8,821 nucleotides of DNA from DATDDB01 sp041490205 (GTDB taxonomy: Bacteria > Pseudomonadota > Gammaproteobacteria > Burkholderiales > Gallionellaceae): the NCBI GenBank assembly GCA_041490205.1, contig JBGPSQ010000115.1:1-8821 (forward strand). Reading direction: 5' to 3'. The first letter of the stretch is position 1, and every line of letters begins with the position of its first letter. A program made the translations under genes and the position numbers. Below are positions 1 through 5,630 of this stretch, one piece after another. A model generated the notes under the pieces. That model did not search any database. It was given only the letters and a program-made list of their open reading frames with translations, and had not been told where the DNA came from.

Positions 1-38
1 CATGACTTTCATCATGCGGTTTTTTTCGCTTGGCACTC

Positions 39-2759
39 TTAATCTGGCGAGTGCGTCTCGACCTGTTCCAGCGGCTCATTCGCCGTATAAATCTCGCGCT
101 GACGCTGGCGGCGGCGCGGAGCTTGCTGTTCCTGGGGGCGGAGGTCGGTTGCCGCGCCCGCTTTTTCGGGGGCGGTCTCGACCATCTCCAGGCCGCTGCC
201 GCTGAGGTCGATTGACACTGCGGGAGCAGGGCGGCTGGCTTCTCGGGCAACCGCTGGCTGCGGCTTGCTTTCAGCCTTGACCGCTGGCTCTGCATGTATG
301 GCCACAGGTTCAGCCTGTACCGCCGCAGGCTCCGTGCGATGGGCCATTGGTTCGGCGTGCTGCGCCGGTGCCGGGGAAGTTTCCTGGACGGGGGTTGCCA
401 CAGGCGCGGGTTCGGCAAAGACATGCCGCTCTGCTGCAGGTTCGGCCATTTCCGCTGACGGTGCGGACGGTTCTGCCTGCACTGCAACCGCTTGATGTTC
501 TGCGGGTGCAGAGTGGCGCGGCTCGGCCTCCGGGCGATGTGCCGGCTGTTCCACTGCCTGCATCATGTCCGGTGTTGCAGCCTCTGGCGTAGCGTTGATT
601 TCACCAGCCTGTTGCCCGTTGGCTCCGCCCTGGTGATCGCGCTTCTCGCGTTCGCGGCGTCCGCCGCGGCGTCCGCGCCTGCGCGAACTGCCGCCTTCCG
701 TCTGCTCGGCGGCGATAGGAGGGGTGGCTTCCGGGGCGGCCTGCTCAAGCGCCACGCGTTCGCGTTGCTGCGGCTGGCGCGGCGGACGTTCCTGCCGTTC
801 TTGGCCTTGGCGTTCTTGGCTTTGGCGTTCTGGACGTTCTTGGCGCGCCTCCTGTTGCTTGGCGGCGGATTCCGGGCGGCCTTCGGATTCGGGGCGCGGC
901 GCCTTTTCCCGGCGCTGGCCTTCTTCGCGCTCGCGGCGCGGCTTGCCGCCTTCCGGGCGGTCGCGACGGCCACGGCCTTCCTGCCTGCCGCCCTCGCGTC
1001 CGCCTTCGCGGCGCTGCTGCTGGCGCGGCTTGGCGGCGGGCTTCTCGGCAGGCGCTTCCGGCTTCGAGGGGCTCATCCACCCGAACAGCCAGCCGAACAG
1101 TCCAGGCCCAGCGGGTTTCTTCTCTTCCGCTTTTTCGCGCGCCACAGGGGCGGGTTGCGAGGGAGTGATGCCCTGCACCACTGCATGCGGGCGCTGTGCC
1201 GCCTTGATTTCCTGGGCGGCTTCGGCGGCGGCGTCTTTCTCTTCCGGCTTCACGACCATCTTGTAGCTGGCCTGCTGCGTTTCGCCGGTCAAATCGTCCT
1301 GGCGCAGCCGGGTCACGCTGTAATGCGGCGTTTCCAGGTGCGGGTTGGGGATCAGCGTGACGTCAACCTTCAGGCGCGATTCGATGCGATGAATGTCCGA
1401 GCGCTTCTCGTTTAGCAGGAAAGTGGCGACGTCCACCGGCACTTGCACATGAATGACGGCGCTGTTTTCCTTCATCGCCTCTTCCTGGATGATGCGCAGG
1501 ATGTGCAATGCGGAAGATTCGGTGCCGCGAATATGACCGATGCCGTTGCAGCGCGGACAAGGAGTGAAGCTGCCTTCTTCCAGGCTGGGCGCCAGGCGCT
1601 GGCGCGAAAGCTCCAGCAGGCCGAAGCGCGAGATCTTGCCGACCTGCACGCGGGCGCGGTCGTAGTGCAGCGCGTCACGCAGGCGGTTTTCCACCTCGCG
1701 CTGGTTGCGGCTGCTTTCCATGTCGATGAAGTCGATCACGATCAGGCCGCCCAGGTCGCGCAGGCGCAACTGGCGGCCGATTTCGTCCGCCGCTTCCACG
1801 TTGGTATTGAGCGCGGTGGCCTCGATGTCCGAGCCGCGCGTGGCGCGTGCCGAGTTGATGTCGATGGCGGTGAGCGCTTCGGTGTGGTCGATCACGATTG
1901 CGCCGCCGGAAGGCAGGCGCACTTCGCGCGCATGGGCCGATTCGATCTGGTGCTCGATCTGGAAGCGAGAGAACAGCGGCACATCATCGTGGTAGCGCTT
2001 GACGCGGTTAACGTTGGCGGGCATCACCGTGCCCATGAACGCCTGCGCCTGCTGGAAAATCTCGTCGGTATCCACCAGGATTTCGCCGATGTCCGGGTGG
2101 AAATAATCGCGGATGGCGCGCACTACCAGGCTGCTTTCCAGATAGATCAGGGAAGGGGCGCGTTCGGTGCGGGCCGCGCCGTCAATGGCATCCCACAATT
2201 GCTTGAGGTAATTGAGGTCCCATTGCAGCTCTTCCAGCGAGCGGCCTATGCCAGCCGTGCGCACGATGATGCCCATGCCGTGCGGCACATCGAGTTGCGA
2301 CAGGATGTCGCGCAGTTCGTTGCGCTCCTCGCCCTCGATGCGGCGCGATACGCCGCCGCCGCTGGGGTTGTTCGGCATCAATACGATATAGCGCCCGGCC
2401 AGGCTGATGTAAGTGGTGAGGGCAGCGCCCTTGTTGCCGCGCTCGTCTTTTTCCACCTGAACCAGGAGTTCCTGGCCTTCGCGCAGGGCTTCCTTGATCG
2501 AGGGGCGGTTGCCCGCGGCTTGATTGTAATAAAGAGGGCTGACTTCCTTGAACGGCAGGAAACCGTGGCGGTTGCCGCCGTATTCGACAAAGGCGGCTTC
2601 CAGGCTGGGTTCGATGCGGGTGATGACCGCCTTGTAGATGTTGCTCTTGCGTTGCTCTTTACCGGCGGTTTCAATGTCGAGGTCGATGAGTTTCTGACCG
2701 TCAACAATGGCGACGCGGAGTTCTTCCGGCTGCGTCGCATTGAATAACATGCGTTTCAT
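39..2759 (-). CDS. rne: Ribonuclease E, full length (906 aa)
   Basis: Endoribonuclease that starts mRNA decay and matures rRNA and tRNA. It forms the degradosome scaffold at the inner face of the cytoplasmic membrane. The N-terminal half (about residues 1-510) aligns closely from memory with E. coli RNase E: S1 domain about 35-120, 5'-monophosphate sensor R167/T168 in VRTAG, catalytic Asp D300 (LTAIDINSARATRG) and D343 (VIDFIDM), and Zn-link C401/C404 (CPRCNGIGH). The motif GLFGWLFGW (residues 553-561) is a plausible amphipathic membrane-targeting segment. Residues about 575-745 are Arg/Gln/Glu-rich with RRRGRRGGRRER, as expected for RNA binding. The rest is Ala/Pro/Glu-rich, with a conserved-looking tail ending EPLEQVETHSPD. 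The start at 2759 was chosen because a GGGAGA Shine-Dalgarno lies 7 nt upstream and the protein then begins MKRMLFNATQ, as in the family. An in-frame TTG 36 nt upstream lacks support. It is transcribed divergently from rluC. The non-catalytic half is an inference from composition. Confidence 0.97.
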   Translation of the reverse strand: MKRMLFNATQPEELRVAIVDGQKLIDLDIETAGKEQRKSNIYKAVITRIEPSLEAAFVEYGGNRHGFLPFKEVSPLYYNQAAGNRPSIKEALREGQELLVQVEKDERGNKGAALTTYISLAGRYIVLMPNNPSGGGVSRRIEGEERNELRDILSQLDVPHGMGIIVRTAGIGRSLEELQWDLNYLKQLWDAIDGAARTERAPSLIYLESSLVVRAIRDYFHPDIGEILVDTDEIFQQAQAFMGTVMPANVNRVKRYHDDVPLFSRFQIEHQIESAHAREVRLPSGGAIVIDHTEALTAIDINSARATRGSDIEATALNTNVEAADEIGRQLRLRDLGGLIVIDFIDMESSRNQREVENRLRDALHYDRARVQVGKISRFGLLELSRQRLAPSLEEGSFTPCPRCNGIGHIRGTESSALHILRIIQEEAMKENSAVIHVQVPVDVATFLLNEKRSDIHRIESRLKVDVTLIPNPHLETPHYSVTRLRQDDLTGETQQASYKMVVKPEEKDAAAEAAQEIKAAQRPHAVVQGITPSQPAPVAREKAEEKKPAGPGLFGWLFGWMSPSKPEAPAEKPAAKPRQQQRREGGREGGRQEGRGRRDRPEGGKPRREREEGQRREKAPRPESEGRPESAAKQQEARQERPERQSQERQGQERQERPPRQPQQRERVALEQAAPEATPPIAAEQTEGGSSRRRGRRGGRREREKRDHQGGANGQQAGEINATPEAATPDMMQAVEQPAHRPEAEPRHSAPAEHQAVAVQAEPSAPSAEMAEPAAERHVFAEPAPVATPVQETSPAPAQHAEPMAHRTEPAAVQAEPVAIHAEPAVKAESKPQPAVAREASRPAPAVSIDLSGSGLEMVETAPEKAGAATDLRPQEQQAPRRRQRQREIYTANEPLEQVETHSPD
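276..356 (-). repeat. Degenerate 21-nt (7-aa) repeats inside rne
   Basis: In the C-terminal tail of RNase E (residues about 802-828) the pattern AEPMAHR, TEPAAVQ, AEPVAIH, AEPAVK repeats with a period of seven residues, about four copies. The DNA copies are degenerate, so this is an old or selected protein repeat rather than a recent slippage array. AEP triplets also occur upstream without regular spacing. Disordered Pro/Ala/Glu-rich linkers of this kind are common in RNase E tails. Confidence 0.6.
796..833 (-). repeat. 15-nt tandem repeat inside rne Arg/Gln-rich region
   Basis: On the plus strand CGTTCTTGGCCTTGG (796-810) is followed directly by CGTTCTTGGCTTTGG (811-825), one mismatch, and then a partial third unit. 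In RNase E this encodes repeated SQERQ/GQERQ pentapeptides of the RNA-binding Arg-rich region. Because the unit is a multiple of three, copy-number change would keep the frame. Confidence 0.65.
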
Positions 2760-2766
2760 TTTATAT

Positions 2767-2772
2767 TCTCCC
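2767..2772 (-). promoter_or_regulatory. Ribosome binding site of rne
   Basis: Minus strand GGGAGA, 7 nt before the ATG at 2759. It is the only good Shine-Dalgarno near the 5' end of the frame, and it decides the start against the longer frame beginning with TTG at 2795. Confidence 0.8.
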
Positions 2773-2799
2773 GCGCTCCGGCACGGGCAAGACAAAGCG

Positions 2800-2819
2800 C
2801 CGCGCGGTTAACCGCGCGG
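2800..2819. repeat. Perfect 20-bp palindrome in the rne leader
   Basis: CCGCGCGGTTAACCGCGCGG is a perfect inverted repeat. As RNA it would fold into a strong 8-bp G/C stem with a UUAA loop. It lies 41 nt before the rne start, so it is inside the transcript leader if the promoter is further upstream. It has no U-tract and so is not an intrinsic terminator. It could be a leader structure involved in RNase E autoregulation (known for the long rne 5' UTR of E. coli) or a site for a dimeric DNA-binding protein. The core GGTTAACC recurs at 3001-3008 in the same intergenic region. Confidence 0.75.
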
Positions 2820-3126
2820 TAGGGAAGGGGGCGTACCTGCAATCAAAAGGTTATGATGCCGACTGCAATTCAAAATATATTCCCGTTGTCCGTTTGTCTT
2901 GAAAGCTGCGTGCCGCCGATGTTGCCGGGCCGCACGAAAAAATCCACAATGCCTGGAGCGCGTAAATCATTTACCATCACTGCTTGTTTCCGGTGAGTGA
3001 GGTTAACCGGGCTGGCGCTGCTTCTCGGGCGGCCAATTACTGGCCTGCCTCAATGGAGGGCGGGGAAATTTATAAACGTCCCGCTTTCTTGATGAAGGCG
3101 CGCATACAAACCCAATTATATTCAAA

Positions 3127-4062
3127 ATGAAAGATTTAAGCAAAGAATCCGTAAATTGGGCCGAAATCGGCGAGGACAGCGCCGGGCAGCGCATAGACAA
3201 CTTTTTGAGCAAATACCTCAAGGGCGTGCCCAAGAGCCACATCTACCGCATCCTGCGCAGCGGCGAGGTGCGCGTCAACAAAAAGCGCGTGGACCAGACC
3301 TGCCGCCTGCAATTGGGGGATATGGTGCGCATCCCCCCCGTGCATGTGGAAGAGGGGCGCAAGCCCGATTATGTGCCGGGGGCGGAATTTCCCGTTATAT
3401 ATGAAGATGATGCGCTGCTGGCGATAGACAAGCCCGCCGGTGTCGCCGTGCACGGCGGCAGCGGGGTGAGCTTCGGCGTCATCGAGCAACTGCGCAGCGC
3501 CCGCCCGCAGGCCAAATTCCTGGAACTGGTGCACCGCCTCGACCGCGAAACCTCTGGAATCCTGCTGCTGGCCAAAAAGCGCTCCGCGCTCACCGCCCTG
3601 CACGAGCAGATGCGCGAAGGCAAGACCGACAAACGCTACCTCACACTGGTACTGGGCCAGTGGAAAAACGCCAAACAGCACGTCAAGCTGCCCCTGCACA
3701 AATTTACCCGCCCGGACGGCGAGCGCCGCGTCATGGTGCGCGAAGACGGGCAGGAATCCCATACCATATTTGCCCTGCAACAAGCCTGGGCCGAATATTC
3801 CCTGCTCGAAGCCCAGCTCAAGACCGGCCGCACCCACCAGATCCGCGTCCACCTCTCCCACCTCGGCTTCCCCATCGCGGGCGACGACAAATACGGCGAT
3901 TTTCCGCGCAACAAGGAATTGGCAAAACAGGGGCTTAAACGCATGTTCCTGCACGCGCACAGCATGGCGCTGACGCACCCGCTCACCGGCGAACCGCTGC
4001 GGCTGATGGCTCCGCTGCCGAAAGAATTGCAGGGGTTTATTGATAAGCTGGGTAAGGGCTGA
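3127..4062 (+). CDS. rluC: 23S rRNA pseudouridine synthase RluC (311 aa)
   Basis: Isomerises specific uridines in 23S rRNA to pseudouridine (E. coli RluC: positions 955, 2504 and 2580). It is cytoplasmic and acts during large-subunit assembly. An N-terminal S4-like RNA-binding domain spans about residues 18-75 (AGQRIDNFL, GVPKSHIYRILRSGEVRVN). The RluA-family catalytic domain follows, with the catalytic aspartate D139 in HRLDRETSG (136-144) and the conserved TGRTHQIRVH (233-242). Length and sequence match the E. coli protein closely from memory, including AVHGGSGVSFGVIE and FLELVHRLDR, which separates it from RluD and RluA. The ATG at 3127 has no recognisable Shine-Dalgarno, since the bases before it are AT-rich (CAATTATATTCAAA). 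It is kept because the family N-terminus begins at about this distance before the S4 domain. It is divergent from rne and ends 83 bp before the stop of a convergent gene. Confidence 0.95.
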   Translation: MKDLSKESVNWAEIGEDSAGQRIDNFLSKYLKGVPKSHIYRILRSGEVRVNKKRVDQTCRLQLGDMVRIPPVHVEEGRKPDYVPGAEFPVIYEDDALLAIDKPAGVAVHGGSGVSFGVIEQLRSARPQAKFLELVHRLDRETSGILLLAKKRSALTALHEQMREGKTDKRYLTLVLGQWKNAKQHVKLPLHKFTRPDGERRVMVREDGQESHTIFALQQAWAEYSLLEAQLKTGRTHQIRVHLSHLGFPIAGDDKYGDFPRNKELAKQGLKRMFLHAHSMALTHPLTGEPLRLMAPLPKELQGFIDKLGKG

Positions 4063-4089
4063 TTTATTGTCTTGTGGCAGCCGTGCTAA

Positions 4090-4115
4090 GGGGCTGCGCG
4101 TTTTTGCGCAGTCCC
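4090..4115. terminator. GC-rich hairpin between convergent genes
   Basis: GGGGCTGCGC, loop GTTTTT, then GCGCAGTCCC: a 10-bp stem with one G-U pair, 28 nt after the rluC stop and 31 nt from the stop of the convergent gene. Neither strand has a U-tract after the stem, so it is not a textbook intrinsic terminator. It may still end or stabilise both transcripts. The position supports this more than the sequence does. Confidence 0.4.
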
Positions 4116-4145
4116 GCTTGAGTAGGGTTGGGGCAGACATTGAAC

Positions 4146-5135
4146 TTAAAAAATTGGTCCCGAATGATTTTCCGCAGAAAAGCTGGAGGACGACTCAAGC
4201 ACGTTAAAGAAGCTCTTTCGCACATTTGGATCATGCAGATCATAGCTGGCTATATGGTGGAATCCAGGCTTCCTGTTATCACTAAATAGTCGGACATTTA
4301 TATCTTCGGTGTTCAGTTCGACTACGAATGCGATAAAGTCGATGCTGTATAGTGACTCGGTGATCCCATGTGCGCGGTCCGGGAAGTTGTTTTTATATTT
4401 GTCGTTGTAACGCGGTTTAAAGTATTTGATAAGCCCCGCTTCGGCTAGGGCAATTTCTGTTTTCCCGTCAATAATCTCTTGTTGCGTGTGAAGATCTTTA
4501 ATCACATCGCGATCATCTTCCAATCTTAGCGATTTGTCGCGACCATCGAAAGTAATCATTGAAAACGGCGGAGCGTACTGAACCAAGATAAGAAGTGCTT
4601 CACTGTCGGGATCATCTGCACTCATGTCTGCGAGAACCTGTTGCAGAGTGGAATGACTCTTCAGCCTGTCCTTCGCCGAACGGTTGCCATCGCCGTATGA
4701 CATCCCAACGTAGGCGACCTCTAGGTCTCGCAGGCTTTTATCACTAATTTCGTCGCACATAAAGCTGAGCAAGTGTGCAGGCAGTGGGCCGATGGTTTGG
4801 TGGCCGTTAACTATGGTAATTGTGTTATGCGGGTAATCGCTGTACTGGATAGTTCCATTTGGCTCCCCAATCATCATAAATTCGATCTCTGTTTTCTCGC
4901 CAGCTCGATGGTAGTACATCATCCCTTTCCAAATACCGTCTTTCCACTTGATGGAATCTGGCACAAACCCAAGTCTCGGACGCTTTGCAATGAGATAAAT
5001 GTGGCAGTCCTTGGCTAATTCGCATATCTCCTCAGACTGGTCATCGATTTTCGCAATGTCCTTCGGGTGAGTAATCATCACGCTTTGCGAAGCAAGGTTG
5101 AAAGAGATTTCAGTAAGATACTTACGTTGCGCCAT
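4146..5135 (-). CDS. Unknown protein, GIY-YIG-like nuclease signature (329 aa)
   Basis: I do not recognise this family. Residues 138-171 contain a YVG motif (142-144), then R157 and H161 in DRLKSHSTLQQ. Further on is LAEAGLIKYFKPRYND (230-245), with E232 and N244. The order YVG, Arg, His, Glu in E-x-x-LI-x-(Y/F)-x-P-x-(Y/L)-N resembles GIY-YIG endonucleases, though the first GIY element is not clear. This would place the nuclease-like core at about 138-245, between an unassigned N-terminal domain (1-135, rich in beta-type segments) and a C-terminal domain (258-329). No signal peptide or membrane segment is seen. The ATG at 5135 has a weak AGG Shine-Dalgarno 8 nt upstream. GC is 42-52% in the lines I counted, against 65-70% in flanking genes, suggesting acquisition by transfer. 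The role is unknown; defence against foreign DNA is only one possibility. Confidence 0.75.
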   Translation of the reverse strand: MAQRKYLTEISFNLASQSVMITHPKDIAKIDDQSEEICELAKDCHIYLIAKRPRLGFVPDSIKWKDGIWKGMMYYHRAGEKTEIEFMMIGEPNGTIQYSDYPHNTITIVNGHQTIGPLPAHLLSFMCDEISDKSLRDLEVAYVGMSYGDGNRSAKDRLKSHSTLQQVLADMSADDPDSEALLILVQYAPPFSMITFDGRDKSLRLEDDRDVIKDLHTQQEIIDGKTEIALAEAGLIKYFKPRYNDKYKNNFPDRAHGITESLYSIDFIAFVVELNTEDINVRLFSDNRKPGFHHIASYDLHDPNVRKSFFNVLESSSSFSAENHSGPIF

Positions 5136-5186
5136 TTTCGATACCTAACAGGCTGTTGAAATTCGAATTAAAGGGGCTCGGCTCGA

Positions 5187-5223
5187 ATTATTTTTTAAAG
5201 CCCGTGTGGTTGGGCTGAATAAT
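5187..5223 (-). terminator. Imperfect hairpin after the gspF remnant
   Basis: On the minus strand, 3 nt after the TGA of the gspF fragment, AGCCC and GGGCT form a 5-bp stem with an 8-nt loop. It is flanked by an outer A/T stem, ATTATT against AATAAT (5218-5223 and 5187-5192). The downstream side is A-rich rather than U-rich, so it is a weak candidate for the end of the T2SS transcript. The A/T stretch here could equally be part of the promoter of the 4146-5135 gene. A possible -10 box TTTAAT lies at 5167-5172 but has no good -35. Confidence 0.3.
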
Positions 5224-5226
5224 CGG

Positions 5227-5524
5227 TCAATGCACCATCTGGTTCATCTCAATAATCGGCATCAATATCGCCAACACGATAAGCAGGACGACGACACCCA
5301 TCGTCAAAATCAAAACGGGTTCGAGCAGCGATGTGAGCAGCGAGACGAAGCTGCCCACTTCGCGTTCTTGCTGGGTGGCGGCGCGATCCAGCATGGTGTC
5401 GAGTTTGCCGCTGGATTCGCCGCTGGCAATCAGGTGCACCAGTATGGGCGGGAACAAGCCGGAGGCGGCCAGCGAGCGGCTCAAATTAACGCCTTCCCGC
5501 ACTTTCAACGATGCCTCTTCCAGC
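5227..5524 (-). pseudogene. Orphan 3' fragment of a second gspF (98 codons)
   Basis: This stretch encodes only the last 98 residues of a GspF-like protein (LEEASLKVREGV through VLAILMPIIEMNQMVH), ending in TGA. It aligns without gaps to residues 308-405 of the intact gspF beside it. I count 15 amino-acid differences (about 85% identity), nearly all conservative, and 54 base differences in 295 (about 82%). Similarity stops sharply at 5524, where the 94-bp palindromic element begins within 4 bp. The frame stays open into that element but hits TAG, and the only start available is a TTG without a ribosome binding site. The platform's cytoplasmic first domain and first membrane segments are missing, so it cannot be a working GspF. 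Frame and conservative changes are preserved, which suggests a once-functional paralogue or xenologue truncated later. Confidence 0.85.
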
Positions 5525-5527
5525 CAG

Positions 5528-5621
5528 GTAGGTCGGGTTAGCGTAGCGTAACCCGACAATTTCCGTGGATCATTGATGCTGCCTTGTCGGGTTACGCGAT
5601 AAAACCGCTAACCCGACCTAC
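5528..5621. repeat. 94-bp nested palindromic REP/MITE-like element
   Basis: GTAGGTCGGGTTAGCG (5528-5543) is exactly inverted at 5606-5621. Further in, CGTAACCCGACAA (5547-5559) is exactly inverted at 5584-5596. Each half is also a hairpin by itself: GTCGGGTTA with TAACCCGAC (9-bp stem) at 5532-5540/5549-5557 and again at 5586-5594/5609-5617. A 24-bp spacer separates the halves. No protein is encoded and I see no target-site duplication. The GTCGGGTTA...TAACCCGAC motif resembles a palindromic repeat I recall as dispersed in many environmental proteobacteria. The element lies 9 bp past the gspF stop and 3 bp from the end of the gspF remnant, exactly at the duplication junction. Confidence 0.85.
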
Positions 5622-5630
5622 ATATAAATT

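Larger units (their letters stand above)
2760..3126. promoter_or_regulatory. Divergent rne / rluC intergenic region
   Basis: This 367-bp gene-free stretch must carry promoters for both directions and the rne 5' leader. Seen here are the rne ribosome binding site, the 20-bp palindrome, and a possible minus-strand -10 box TATATT (2874-2879) with no convincing -35, which would give a leader of roughly 110 nt. On the plus strand TATAAA (3071-3076) is a possible rluC -10, also without a good -35. A small inverted repeat GGCCA/TGGCC (3031-3035 and 3041-3045) is also present. No open reading frame here looks coding. The individual promoter boxes are low-confidence guesses. Confidence 0.5.

Noticed and set aside
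1..38. Possible terminator after rne, or plus-strand T-run GCGGTTTTTTT
   Set aside because: On the rne strand there is no stem followed by a U-tract. On the plus strand the T-run is preceded only by a weak 4-bp stem, and no upstream gene is visible.
492..1415. 307-codon plus-strand frame with hydrophobic, Leu/Ala/Arg-rich translation
   Set aside because: It is a shadow of the Arg/Glu-rich RNase E tail; the complement of such codons reads as Leu/Ala/Phe-rich stretches that imitate membrane segments.
1443..2747. Long open frame of 434 codons on the plus strand opposite rne
   Set aside because: It is exactly antisense to the conserved catalytic half of RNase E. Its translation is biased and matches no family I know. 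GC-rich codon use on the real gene produces such open antisense frames.
2760..2795. N-terminal extension of RNase E starting at a TTG at 2795
   Set aside because: The extension has no family similarity, the codon is TTG without a ribosome site, and a strong GGGAGA site precedes the ATG at 2759.
3136..4140. 334-codon open frame on the minus strand opposite rluC
   Set aside because: It lies antisense to the whole of rluC, which has clear family motifs. There is no independent evidence of coding.
5163..5190. Direct repeat TCGAATTA (5163-5170 and 5183-5190)
   Set aside because: It is short, in AT-rich DNA, and matches no gene boundary. It is likely chance or part of the AT-rich promoter context.
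5227..5559. Functional 110-aa protein from the gspF remnant starting at TTG inside the palindromic element
   Set aside because: No ribosome binding site, a start made from repeat DNA, and only the last third of GspF is present. Translation cannot be fully excluded, but it would not be a working platform protein.
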